Origin: an uncultured bacterium
GTDB lineage: Bacteria > Planctomycetota > UBA8742 > UBA2392
DNA: 64,000 nucleotides
Assembly: GCA_938014885.1 (NCBI GenBank)
Contig: CALLQI010000015.1
Coordinates: forward strand, 136,530-200,529
Direction: 5' to 3'
Part shown: piece after piece, positions 9,761 to 20,218 of the stretch
Position numbering within the stretch: the first letter of the stretch is position 1
Layout: each line of letters opens with the position of its first letter
Notes under the pieces: model-generated
Told to the model about the DNA's origin: nothing
What the model saw: only the letters and a program-made list of their open reading frames with translations
Database searches by the model: none
Made by a program: the position numbers and the translations under genes

Positions 9761-11463
9761 TGCTCACCACACCGCACCCCCGCCAGCCTTCGCGTGCCGA
9801 CCGTACGGAGCCCGCAGTGACCCAGACCCAGTCTTCGCCTTCCCGCGCGCTGCGCCTTACCACTTCCGCGGCCGTGCTGGCCCTGTGCCTGCTGGCGGGT
9901 GCCTGCAGCAACGTCGAAGTGCCGGACCTGGCTGCCGACGTGGAGAACGAGCAGATCATTCCCAAGAACTGGCAGCCGATTGCGCTGCGGGTCGGGCTTG
10001 CGCCGTTTCGCTCAGCGCTGGAGTTGGATGAACGCCGCTACAACGTAGAAGACACCGAGCGCTGGGTGCTTACGCCCGACAATGAACGCCTCAACGGCCC
10101 CGACGGCCTGCACCGCCAGTTGCTTGAAACCATGCGCCAGTACCGGATGTTCGAGCGCATCGACGCAATCGAAGGCGCAACGCCCGAAACCCCGCGCGCT
10201 GAGTTGGAAAGCGCCGCCCTGCGACAGGGGCTGGACCTCGTGATTATCCCCACGCTCAAGCGCCACGATGTCGGCTATGTCGACAGCAACGCGGCCTACG
10301 GCTGGAACATGTTTGTGTGGTGGATGGTAAGCCCGATTTTCTCGTGGTGGATCGCCGACGAGGACTTCGACGCGTACCTGCACGTGGACCTGCGCCTGTA
10401 CCCGACCACCAGCGACAACGAACTGGGCGGCGCGCGGCTTCAACCGCCGGAACCGATCATCCGCAGCCTCGATGACTGGGACGAAGGCTGGAATGCATTC
10501 AGCATCTTCAGCACGCCCGGCCACTTTGATGAAGAAAACTGGGTTCGCATCGGCGGCCTGCTGATGCCGATTGCCGAGAACGAAGCCAAGAAGGCCGCCC
10601 TGCGCTTTGCCACCGGCGAACTGAAACAGCTGTCGCAGGACGAGGCGTTCTTGGCAGGCATTCGAAGGCGCGTGGCGCTGGTGGTCGGAGTCGACGGCAC
10701 CGGCACGCCGCCGCAGCCGCTGTCGCGCTATGCGGTGCGCGACGCACAGGCCATGGCGGCACAGTTCAGCGACGCGCTGAACGATGGTGTGCCCGCCGGT
10801 GCCCTGCGTGGCGTTTACGGCCCACAGGCATCACGCCGCGCGATTGAAGGTGCCGCCGATGAACTGGCCAAACTCGCGCGCTACAACGACGATGTGTACC
10901 TCGTGTTCAGCGGCGTGGGCACCGTAGACGACAAGAACCGCCTGGCACTCGTGCCGGCGCAGCCCGCCGGCGCCACCAGCCTGGAGACCGTGGCATTGGT
11001 GGACGTGATCGACCGGTTGATTGCCAACAAGCCGCGCACGCTGACTCTGGTGCTGGACAGCAGCTTCGTTGCCCCCGGCGACAAGCGCTGTGCACTGTCG
11101 CCCGAGCGCGCCAAAGCCCTGCCCCAGGGCCAAAGTCTGTTCGCGCCGATCCTCAAGCGCTGCGCCGACGCCGGCGTGAAGTGCGTGATCTTCAGCGCAA
11201 CCGACGCCACGCCCGGAGAATCGCCAATGCCGGCCATGGAGATCGAAGACCTCAGCCACGGCCTGTTCAGCAGTTTCATGCTGCAAGGCATGGCAGGTGC
11301 CGCTGATACCAACCGCGACCGCATCGTGACGACCATCGAGATGCAGAAGTTCGTGGCCGAAAAAGTCGAGCGCATCGCACGCCTTGAAGGCAGCGACCAG
11401 CGCGTGCACACCCACATCGACGCCGAGCGCGCCGCACTGGGCCTGCCCGCCTGGCGCCGGTAA
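9760..11463 (+). CDS. Caspase-fold (peptidase C14-like) lipoprotein lacking the catalytic dyad
   Basis: An N-terminal lipoprotein signal ends in the lipobox LLAGAC, so the protein is probably lipid-anchored. The middle third is a domain containing W-rich strands with no match I recognise. From ~residue 305 it follows the caspase/C14 plan: VALVVGVDG strand, YAVRDAQAMAAQF helix, the VYLVFSG strand, the TLTLVLDSS strand, and a C-terminal ADTNRDRIVTTIEM helix. In active members the motifs are SGHG (His) and DSCxSG or similar (Cys); here they read SGVG and DSSF, so both catalytic residues are missing. The start at 9760 overlaps the upstream stop; a GTG at 9817 with GGAG 6 nt upstream is an equally good start and gives a compact 30-residue signal peptide. 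Third gene of the kelch-kinase operon. Confidence 0.8.
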   Translation: MLTTPHPRQPSRADRTEPAVTQTQSSPSRALRLTTSAAVLALCLLAGACSNVEVPDLAADVENEQIIPKNWQPIALRVGLAPFRSALELDERRYNVEDTERWVLTPDNERLNGPDGLHRQLLETMRQYRMFERIDAIEGATPETPRAELESAALRQGLDLVIIPTLKRHDVGYVDSNAAYGWNMFVWWMVSPIFSWWIADEDFDAYLHVDLRLYPTTSDNELGGARLQPPEPIIRSLDDWDEGWNAFSIFSTPGHFDEENWVRIGGLLMPIAENEAKKAALRFATGELKQLSQDEAFLAGIRRRVALVVGVDGTGTPPQPLSRYAVRDAQAMAAQFSDALNDGVPAGALRGVYGPQASRRAIEGAADELAKLARYNDDVYLVFSGVGTVDDKNRLALVPAQPAGATSLETVALVDVIDRLIANKPRTLTLVLDSSFVAPGDKRCALSPERAKALPQGQSLFAPILKRCADAGVKCVIFSATDATPGESPMPAMEIEDLSHGLFSSFMLQGMAGAADTNRDRIVTTIEMQKFVAEKVERIARLEGSDQRVHTHIDAERAALGLPAWRR

Positions 11464-11488
11464 CGCATAGGTCGCACATACAACAATC

Positions 11489-11516
11489 TTGGCGCTGTCG
11501 GTTACGGCGTTATGAT
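11489..11516 (+). promoter_or_regulatory. Sigma70-like promoter for the MoaD-like gene
   Basis: TTGGCG at 11489-11494, a 16-nt spacer, and TATGAT at 11511-11516. The ATG follows 6 nt after the -10 box, so transcription would begin at or beside the start codon (leaderless mRNA). Confidence 0.55.
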
Positions 11517-11522
11517 GCCGCG

Positions 11523-11801
11523 ATGCCCACGGTTGAACTCGCCCGCCACCTGTACGCATTCTTCCCGCAACTTGAGGGCCGCAAGATCACCGTGGACGCT
11601 GCCACGGCCGCCGAAGTTGTGGCCGCGATCGAGAAGATTGCTCCGGGCTTTTCTTTCTACATCTGCGATGAACGCGGCAGCCTGCGGCCGCACGTGAACA
11701 TCTTCGTTGGCGACGACCTGATCGCCGACCGCAAGCGACTGTCCGACAAACTGACCGCCGATTCGCGGGTGTACATCCTGCAGGCATTGAGTGGGGGCTG
11801 A
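11523..11801 (+). CDS. MoaD/ThiS-family small beta-grasp protein
   Basis: A 92-residue ubiquitin-like protein: N-terminal strand, an AAEVVAAIEK helix, HVNIFVGDD strand, and a C-terminal strand ending in ALSGG. The terminal Gly-Gly is the site that becomes adenylated and thiocarboxylated in MoaD, ThiS and CysO. No MoaE, MoeB or cysteine synthase gene is beside it. Instead it directly precedes two BNR-repeat genes, a pairing I recall from other genomes. Its role as a sulfur carrier or protein modifier is inference. The stop is 1 nt from the next start. Confidence 0.8.
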   Translation: MPTVELARHLYAFFPQLEGRKITVDAATAAEVVAAIEKIAPGFSFYICDERGSLRPHVNIFVGDDLIADRKRLSDKLTADSRVYILQALSGG

Positions 11802-11802
11802 A

Positions 11803-13302
11803 ATGGCTGACAGACTTCTGCTGGGCACCCGCAAGGGCACCATCATCTTCGACCGCAATCGCGGCAACTGGGAGATCAGCACCATCGGGCATCCCGGCAC
11901 GAACGTCAGTTTCGTGGCCCGCGATCCGCGCGACGGCACGCTGTGGGCCGGCCTGGACCACGGCCACTGGGGCACCAAACTTTCACGCAGCCGCGACAAC
12001 GGCAAGACCTGGGCCGACGCGCCGCAGATCAAGTACCCTGAAGACGCGCTGCTGATCGAAGGCTACGAGGGCCAGGATTTCGCCGGTCAGGACAGCGGCA
12101 CGCGCAAGCCGATCATTGTGCCCGCCAAGTTGGGCAAAATCTGGTGCATCGCATTTGGCAACGCGGACCAGCCCGGCCGCATCTGGGTGGGCACGATTCC
12201 CGGCGGCCTGTTCCGCAGTGATGACGGCGGCGAAACCTGGGAACTGAACCGCCCGCTGTGGAACCATGAGTCGCGCGGCGGCGACCTGAACGCGGGCGCG
12301 CCAACCGGCAAGCAGCAATGGTTCGGCGGCGGCGCGGTAATCGACGGCAAGTCGTACGCGGGCATTCACTCGATTGCCGTGGACCCGCGCGACGGGCGCC
12401 GCGTAGTGATCGGCATTTCCTGTGCCGGCGTGCTCGAGACCACCGACGACGGCCGCACCTGGACCGGCCGCAACAAAGGCTTGAAGGCAACCTTCCTGCC
12501 CAACCCTGACGCGGAATGGGGCCACGACCCGCACTTCCTGGAATGGTGCGAAAGCAACCCGCAGCACGTGTGGCAGCAGAATCACTGCGGCGTGTTCTAC
12601 AGTGCCGACGGCGCGCGCACCTGGCAGGAAGTCAGCAAGCCTGAGCAAGGGGTGCATTTCGGCTTCCCGGTGGCGGTAGACGCCAAAGACGGCCGCACCG
12701 CGTGGCTGGTGCCGGGCATCGCTGACGACAAGCGCATGGCCATTGGCGGCGGACTGTTCGTGGCGCGCACGCAGGACGGCGGCCGCACCTGGAAGCAACT
12801 TCGCAAGGGGCTGCCGCAGGACGGCGCGCACGACGTAGTGTACCGGCATTCACTGGACAACAGCGGCGATTGCGTCGCGTTCGGAAGCACAACGGGCAAC
12901 CTGTACCTGAGCGAAGACCGCGGCGAGAGCTGGCAGGTGATCGGCAACAACCTGCCCCCGATCTACTCAGTAAGGTTCACCCAGCCCGCGCCAGCCAAGA
13001 AGTCCAAGCCCGCGAAGCTGAAAGCAAGAGCCCGAAGCGCAAGCGAAGGGAAGACACGCAAGTCAGGCAAGGCCGCCAAGAAGACGAAGCCGGCCAAAAA
13101 AACCACACCAGCGAAGCTGAAGACACGCAAGCCGGCCAAGGCCGCCAAGAAGTCGAAGCCGGCCAGCCAATCCAAGCCCGCGAAGCTGAAAACAAGAGCC
13201 CGAAGCGCAAGCGAAGGGAAGACGCGCAAACCAGGCAAGCCAGCCAAGAAGTCCAAGCCAGCAAATAAGCCAGCCAAGAAGCCTGCAAAGAAAAAACGCT
13301 AA
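11803..13302 (+). CDS. BNR/Asp-box beta-propeller protein with a Lys-rich C-terminal tail
   Basis: Residues 1-~390 form a sialidase/VPS10-like propeller with repeated Asp boxes (S-x-D-x-G-x-T-W forms: SDDGGETW, TDDGRTW, TQDGGRTW, SEDRGESW). No export signal is evident. From ~395 the protein becomes a ~105-residue tail of KPAKK/KAAKK units that resembles histone H1 tails and contains a direct repeat of about 70 bp at DNA level. The start at ATG 11803 is preferred over the in-frame GTG at 11791 because the latter overlaps the upstream gene and adds residues absent from the paralogue. Annotated relatives are often called exo-alpha-sialidase or glycosyl hydrolase, but no catalytic set is visible, so enzymatic activity is not claimed. 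Confidence 0.88.
   Translation: MADRLLLGTRKGTIIFDRNRGNWEISTIGHPGTNVSFVARDPRDGTLWAGLDHGHWGTKLSRSRDNGKTWADAPQIKYPEDALLIEGYEGQDFAGQDSGTRKPIIVPAKLGKIWCIAFGNADQPGRIWVGTIPGGLFRSDDGGETWELNRPLWNHESRGGDLNAGAPTGKQQWFGGGAVIDGKSYAGIHSIAVDPRDGRRVVIGISCAGVLETTDDGRTWTGRNKGLKATFLPNPDAEWGHDPHFLEWCESNPQHVWQQNHCGVFYSADGARTWQEVSKPEQGVHFGFPVAVDAKDGRTAWLVPGIADDKRMAIGGGLFVARTQDGGRTWKQLRKGLPQDGAHDVVYRHSLDNSGDCVAFGSTTGNLYLSEDRGESWQVIGNNLPPIYSVRFTQPAPAKKSKPAKLKARARSASEGKTRKSGKAAKKTKPAKKTTPAKLKTRKPAKAAKKSKPASQSKPAKLKTRARSASEGKTRKPGKPAKKSKPANKPAKKPAKKKR
13010..13280 (+). repeat. Internal direct repeats encoding the Lys-Pro-Ala tail
   Basis: Two copies of a roughly 70-bp unit (around 13010-13080 and 13180-13250) plus shorter AAG-CCG/GCC-AAG repeats lie within the 3' end of the first BNR gene. 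The reading frame is kept. The paralogue immediately downstream lacks the tail, so the expansion is probably recent and slippage-prone. Confidence 0.75.
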
Positions 13303-13320
13303 CCGCACACAGGGGCAATC

Positions 13321-14508
13321 ATGTCCGACAAACTCATCCTCGGCACGCGCAAGGGCACCTTTCTGCTTGAGTGGCGCGGCAAGCGCTGGCAGCAGGCGGC
13401 GCATGGTCACGCGGGCACCAACGTGGCGTACGCGGCCCATGACCGGCGCACGGGCACGTACTGGTCGGCGCTAGATCACGGCCACTGGGGCAGCAAACTT
13501 TCGCGCAGCACCGACGGCGGCCAGACCTGGGCCGATGCCGACCAGATCAAGTACCCCGAAGGCGCGCGCTACCTTGAGTTCCACTGGGCAGAGCCCGCAC
13601 CGGATGAAAACGGCGCCCCGCCGAAGCCCAAGTTCAAGGATGCCCGAGTACTGAAGTTGTGGTCGATGGCGTTTGGCACCGGCAGCCAGCCCGGCCGCAT
13701 TTACGTGGGCACGATTCCCGGCGGCCTGTTCTACAGCGACGATAACGGCGATAGCTGGCAACTGAATCTGCCACTCTGGAACGACCAGTCGCGCGGCGGC
13801 GACCTGTTTACGGGCAACGCCGAAGGCCTCAAGCAACTCTGGTTCGGCACGCCGGCCAGTGCTGACACCGGCGAGTTTGCGGCCGGCATCCACTCCATCG
13901 CCGTCAACCCGGGTGATCCAAACCACGTGATCATCGCGGTGTCCTGCGCGGGGGTAGTGGAAACCCGCGACGGCGGGCAGACCTGGCGGCCGCGCAACAA
14001 GGGGTTGATCGTCGACTACCTGCCGAACAAAGAACCCGAGTGGGGCCACGACGTGCACTTCCTGGCATGGTGCCAGGGCGACCCGCGCCACGTGTGGCAC
14101 CAGAACCACATAGGCGTGTACTACAGCGACAACGGCGCTGAGCGCTGGCAGAACGTGGACGACAAGAAGAATGGCATCCACTTCGGGTGGCCCATCGCCG
14201 TCGATCACAATGACGGCCGCACGGCGTGGGTCGTGCCGCAGGGTGCGGATTCATCGCGCATGGCGATTGACCAGGGGCTGTTCGTCGGCCGCAGCCAGGA
14301 CGGCGGCAAGAGCTGGCAGCAGCTGCGCAAGGGCCTGCCGCAGAAGGCGTGCTTTGACACGGTGTACCGCCACGCGCTGGACAACAGCGAAGACCGGCTC
14401 GCGTTCGGCACCACCAACGGCAACCTGTACGTAAGCCACGACCGAGGCGAAAGCTGGAGCACCGTGGGCAATAACTTCCCGCCGATTCACAGCGTGCGCT
14501 TTGCGTAA
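13321..14508 (+). CDS. BNR/Asp-box beta-propeller protein, paralogue of the preceding gene
   Basis: A 395-residue propeller that aligns along its whole length with the upstream BNR protein (same LILGTRKGTF start, GTIPGGLF and LDHGHWGSKLSRS phrases, and the closing NNFPPIHSVRF). It has six Asp-box-like turns, including STDGGQTW, SDDNGDSW and SQDGGKSW. It ends at the propeller and has no Lys-rich tail. A gap of 18 nt from the previous stop suggests one transcript after tandem duplication. It abuts nadD tail to tail: its TAA is immediately followed by the nadD stop on the other strand. Confidence 0.9.
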   Translation: MSDKLILGTRKGTFLLEWRGKRWQQAAHGHAGTNVAYAAHDRRTGTYWSALDHGHWGSKLSRSTDGGQTWADADQIKYPEGARYLEFHWAEPAPDENGAPPKPKFKDARVLKLWSMAFGTGSQPGRIYVGTIPGGLFYSDDNGDSWQLNLPLWNDQSRGGDLFTGNAEGLKQLWFGTPASADTGEFAAGIHSIAVNPGDPNHVIIAVSCAGVVETRDGGQTWRPRNKGLIVDYLPNKEPEWGHDVHFLAWCQGDPRHVWHQNHIGVYYSDNGAERWQNVDDKKNGIHFGWPIAVDHNDGRTAWVVPQGADSSRMAIDQGLFVGRSQDGGKSWQQLRKGLPQKACFDTVYRHALDNSEDRLAFGTTNGNLYVSHDRGESWSTVGNNFPPIHSVRFA

Positions 14509-15120
14509 TCAGGGCGCGTACAGCCGGTGGGCGCGGATGTAGGTCTCTATCGCGGGCGGCACGAGGGCAGCGATGCTTTCGCCGCCCGCGACCGCATTCC
14601 GGATTCGTGTGCTGCTGATGTCCTGCTGCTGCATCGGCACCAGCGCGGCTTCCAGCTTCGCGACGGCCTCAGCGCCCAGTGATTCGCGCAACCTGGCGAA
14701 GACTTCCGGGCCGAAGCCCGGCCTCAGCACCGGGATGAAATCGGCCAGTTGCAGCACTTCGTGAACCTCGCGCCAGTGGGGCAGGTTGGCCAGCATGTCG
14801 CCGCCGATGATGAAGCGGAACTCGTCTTCCGGGTGCAGTTGCTTCAGCTCGCGCAATGTCAGCACCGTGTAGCTGGGCCCGTCGCGGTGCACCTCCAGGT
14901 CTTCGACGGCCAGCCAGGGCTCGGCCGCTGCCAGCAGCCATGCCATCGCCAGGCGGTCGGCTGGCTTGGTGGCGTTTTGCTTGCCGTGGGCGTGGGGCGA
15001 CTGCCCGCTTACCAGCAGGTCGATGCGGTCAAGGCCGCGCGCGGCATGCACGGCGCGCGCGACGGCCAGGTGCCCGTTGTGGGGTGGGTCGAACGCGCCG
15101 CCAAGCAGGCCGATTTTCAT
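14509..15120 (-). CDS. nadD: Nicotinate-nucleotide adenylyltransferase
   Basis: Joins nicotinate mononucleotide and ATP to make deamido-NAD in NAD synthesis. The 203-residue product has the nucleotidyltransferase signature GGAFDPPHNGH at residues 7-17, the FIIGGDML segment and the C-terminal ISSTRIR motif, all expected for NadD. The length is normal. It is convergent with the BNR gene and divergent from the coiled-coil gene at 15215. Confidence 0.95.
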   Translation of the reverse strand: MKIGLLGGAFDPPHNGHLAVARAVHAARGLDRIDLLVSGQSPHAHGKQNATKPADRLAMAWLLAAAEPWLAVEDLEVHRDGPSYTVLTLRELKQLHPEDEFRFIIGGDMLANLPHWREVHEVLQLADFIPVLRPGFGPEVFARLRESLGAEAVAKLEAALVPMQQQDISSTRIRNAVAGGESIAALVPPAIETYIRAHRLYAP

Positions 15121-15214
15121 GGTTCACCGGAAAAATCACCCGCGCCTGAAACCGGCGGCGCGTCACTGCTAACCATGCTGCATCACCGCCATCGCGCATC
15201 CAAGGAGCTTTCCC

Positions 15215-16144
15215 ATGAAGAAGTTCGTCAAGACCGTTTTCATTGTCGGCCTGTGCACGCTGGGTGTGGTCGCCGCCGCCCACATCGTGCTGGGCAAGAA
15301 GCGCACCCGCGACGCGGTGCAGGCGCTGCAGCAGATGGCCCAATCCGAAGTCGATGAACTGATCCAAAAGCAGGCTGACATGAAGGCCGAACTGGCCAAG
15401 CTGCGCGAGCAGTACCCGCGCCAGATTGCGGCCGTGCGCAGCCAGCTTGCCGACATCGAGCGCCAGCTTGCCACACTGGACAAAGAACAGGCCCGCGCTG
15501 CCGACGTAATCCGCCTGTGCGAAGAAGACATCAGCTACCTCGAGGACCAGCGCGAAATCCTGGGCACCGTCTACGCCGGCGAACGCGCCATTGAGCACCG
15601 CGGCGGCCGCTACAACAGCGAAGAAGCCGGGCAGCTTGTGGTACGCATCTCGGACACGCGCCAGGCCTATGCCGACCGCAGCATCGAAATCGGCCGCGAG
15701 CGGGAAATGCTGCTGGCTGAGAAAGAGCAGCTGGCGCTTGAGCTGGAGGCCATCCGCGCCGAGCAAGCCGAGTTCGAGGCCGAGTACCAGACCCTGGTGC
15801 GCGAGATCGAACGCCTGAAGCGCAACGAGGAAATGCTGAAGCTGTCCGAATCGCGCCGCGGCCGGGGTTGCGACCGCCACGACGAGACGATGCAGACGCT
15901 GGGCAGCGTGAAGTCAGCCCTTGAGCGCGCACGGATTGAGCAGGAAGAGCGCATGAAGGCCTCGAAGCTGGCACCGCGCAGCCTTGATTACGAAACCCGC
16001 GCCAAGCTGCTGGAAGCACAGCGCGCCCGTGAAACCAAGCGCGTCACGGAAGGCACGCCGGAAGCCCCGGCAGGCAGCGAGCCGGCGGACGAACTGGACG
16101 CGGAAGAAGAGCTGGCGGTGTCGGCCCCCAGCACCATGAAGTAG
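15215..16144 (+). CDS. Membrane-anchored coiled-coil protein
   Basis: 309 residues. A single membrane or signal-anchor segment at about 5-27 is followed by nearly continuous heptad-rich coiled coil (~30-250, Lys/Glu/Arg/Gln-rich) and a short acidic Ala/Pro tail. The overall plan is like PspA/YlqD-type or envelope spacer proteins, but I see no diagnostic motif and do not assign it. A plausible Shine-Dalgarno (AAGGAG, 15199-15204) precedes the ATG. A strong hairpin follows the stop. Confidence 0.85.
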   Translation: MKKFVKTVFIVGLCTLGVVAAAHIVLGKKRTRDAVQALQQMAQSEVDELIQKQADMKAELAKLREQYPRQIAAVRSQLADIERQLATLDKEQARAADVIRLCEEDISYLEDQREILGTVYAGERAIEHRGGRYNSEEAGQLVVRISDTRQAYADRSIEIGREREMLLAEKEQLALELEAIRAEQAEFEAEYQTLVREIERLKRNEEMLKLSESRRGRGCDRHDETMQTLGSVKSALERARIEQEERMKASKLAPRSLDYETRAKLLEAQRARETKRVTEGTPEAPAGSEPADELDAEEELAVSAPSTMK

Positions 16145-16174
16145 GCCCCAGCCGGACAGACCTGGATGTCGGTT

Positions 16175-16198
16175 GCGACGGCCCCCCGGGGCCGTCGC
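16175..16198 (+). terminator. GC-rich hairpin, probable terminator
   Basis: GCGACGGCCC (16175-16184) pairs with GGGCCGTCGC (16189-16198) 30 nt after the coiled-coil gene stop. Only a weak T run follows, so intrinsic termination is likely but not certain. Confidence 0.6.
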
Positions 16199-16334
16199 TT
16201 CACGTTGCCCCGACGCAATCCGTAGCATCAGTGCGACAAGAGTTCCGGTCCGTGATTTTTCCCGTAGCGCATTCACGCGGCGTGAAATACAGTTAGCGTC
16301 TCACTCCTGCGGACAGCATCGGGCGCGCGCAAGT

Positions 16335-17270
16335 ATGCCACAGACGGAATCTTCGCACACAGAGCTACGCTGCGTTGCAGAGCTGATCGCCGCCGTATTC
16401 CAGGCTCCTGACCTGCGCACCATGACCGCCACAATGGGGTCCTGGGTGCGCACGTACATACCCACGGACAGGCGCGACCCGGCCTTGCTGGCGGAATGCG
16501 AGCAGCAGTTGATGCTTGCCCTGCAGGTTCACGCGGACACCAACGGCAACGGGCGGTCCAGGGGGCGTAGTGCGCGGGCCGCGCGCATGCAGGCCGCCCA
16601 AGAGTTTGACCACGCGTTGGCCCGGATGGCCGCCATGCAGCCCGAGCGGCACGAACCCAGGCTGGCTGCCATGCTGAGTGCCGCCCGCGACCAACTGCTG
16701 CACTGCGCGCAGGAACTGGCAAGTCGTCGCGGCCTGGAAACGCTGCTGGCCGTGGCGCGCGACATTGAGCAGTTGGGCGCGCCGCCCACCATGGTCTACA
16801 GGCTGCCCGGAGAACTGGCGTGGGAAAACGGCGGAGTCCAGGGCCTGTATGAACGGCGCGGCATCGATAAGCGCGCCCTGCGCAATCACGCCGAACAACT
16901 GGCCAGGCCGCTGTGCGAGAGGCTGTTGACCGACAGCACTGTACGCACAAAGGCCAGCGCCTCGGTCCTTGAGGCAGGTGTGCGGCTGATGGCGCAGCCG
17001 GTGCGCGCAACCGGCCGGGCCGACCCGGTAGTGTGCGTTGAAGTGGCGGAAGTGCGGCGCGAGGCCGCACTGTCTGAGCGCGAGCTGGAGATAGCCAAGC
17101 TTCTGGCAACCAGCGGCTCGTACCAGGCAGTCGCCGACCAGGCGGGCCTTTCGCTGGACAGCGTGCGTACGTATGTGCGACGCGTGTACCGCAAGCTCGG
17201 CGTGAATGACCGCATCGCGATGCGGGCGCGGTTGATCCGCGACGGGGAACTGCCCAAGTCGCGTGACTGA
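16335..17270 (+). CDS. LuxR-type helix-turn-helix regulator with an unknown N-terminal domain
   Basis: The last ~65 residues form a LuxR/NarL-type HTH: LSERELEIAKLLA, SYQAVADQAGLS, SVRTYVRRVYRKLGV. The N-terminal ~240 residues are helical and show neither a receiver domain nor an autoinducer-binding domain, so the signal is unknown. An upstream in-frame start at 16173 exists, but it would cover the terminator hairpin and add an Arg-rich stretch unlike a protein start; ATG 16335 is preferred. Stands alone, convergent with the kinase gene at 17281-19290. Confidence 0.8.
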   Translation: MPQTESSHTELRCVAELIAAVFQAPDLRTMTATMGSWVRTYIPTDRRDPALLAECEQQLMLALQVHADTNGNGRSRGRSARAARMQAAQEFDHALARMAAMQPERHEPRLAAMLSAARDQLLHCAQELASRRGLETLLAVARDIEQLGAPPTMVYRLPGELAWENGGVQGLYERRGIDKRALRNHAEQLARPLCERLLTDSTVRTKASASVLEAGVRLMAQPVRATGRADPVVCVEVAEVRREAALSERELEIAKLLATSGSYQAVADQAGLSLDSVRTYVRRVYRKLGVNDRIAMRARLIRDGELPKSRD

Positions 17271-17280
17271 TCCGGGAAAA

Positions 17281-19290
<2,010 letters not shown>

Positions 19291-19364
19291 AATGACTCCA
19301 AGAGTTAGCTGACTTTATCGCATCCGGCCCGGAAACGAAAGCGCTGCCCATTGCGGCCACGGCG

Positions 19365-20216
19365 CTACAGCGTGCGCAGGAGGTGCCGGGCCGCGCAGTC
19401 GAGCGCCTGTTCCAACTCCGGCGCGGGGGCCTTGAACGGGTGCGCCGCCCCAAAGGTATGCCCGGCGTTCTCAATCACCAGCAGCTTCACGTTCTCGCCC
19501 TCGAGCGCGTTGCCATTGGCTGCATCCAGCAGCTCATGCGCTTCGTCCAGCGGCACGGCCTCATCGGCCGCCCCGTGCACAATCAGCCACGGCGTGGTGC
19601 TCGCGCGGGCTGCGGCCAGAATGTCAAAGGCTGCACCGTGGGCTTCGAGTTCGTCAAAGAATTCGCGGCCGATGCGCATGATCTGGCGGGTGCGTGCGTT
19701 TTCGACCTGGACATGCCCGTAGGCCTGCAGGTGCGCCCGGACCTCAGACAGCGGGATGCGGTTGGGCCGCGAAACCCCGGCCAGCGTGACAATGCTGCGA
19801 ACGCGGGGGTCGCGCGCCGCCATCAATACCGCCAGCCCGCCGCCCATGCTGTGCCCGAGCAGGCCGATCCGCGCCGGGTGCGGCTGGTCGCCGCTGCCAA
19901 GCAGCCCGTGGCTTGCGGCGTGCAGCACTTGCTCCAGGTCAAAGACACGCTTGCTCCAGGTGTCGGCCTCAAACAGGTCAAGCCGCTCAAACGTGTCAAA
20001 GTTGGCGCCGATGCCGTTGTGCGAAAGGTTGATCACCGCGGCGGCAAGGCCCGCGGCCGCCAGCTGTTGCCCGATCCACGGAAAGCAGCCCCAGTCTTTG
20101 AATCCCTTGAAGCCGTGGATCACGATCACCAGCGGCACGTCGGGCGCCGGGATGTACAGGTCGCCAGTGATGGCGGCTCCGGCCGCGCCCTTGAGTTGGA
20201 AGGGGCGTGGGCGCAT
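19365..20216 (-). CDS. Alpha/beta hydrolase
   Basis: 283 residues with a serine hydrolase fold: PLVIVIHGFKGFKDWG oxyanion region, nucleophile elbow GHSMGGG near residue 118, and C-terminal strand VIENAGHTFG supplying the likely catalytic His. No signal peptide is seen. It resembles dienelactone hydrolase/acyl-peptidase-like cytosolic hydrolases, but the substrate cannot be read from the sequence. The start lies 2 nt after the scpB stop, so it is probably co-transcribed with scpB. Confidence 0.85.
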   Translation of the reverse strand: MRPRPFQLKGAAGAAITGDLYIPAPDVPLVIVIHGFKGFKDWGCFPWIGQQLAAAGLAAAVINLSHNGIGANFDTFERLDLFEADTWSKRVFDLEQVLHAASHGLLGSGDQPHPARIGLLGHSMGGGLAVLMAARDPRVRSIVTLAGVSRPNRIPLSEVRAHLQAYGHVQVENARTRQIMRIGREFFDELEAHGAAFDILAAARASTTPWLIVHGAADEAVPLDEAHELLDAANGNALEGENVKLLVIENAGHTFGAAHPFKAPAPELEQALDCAARHLLRTL

Positions 20217-20218
20217 GG

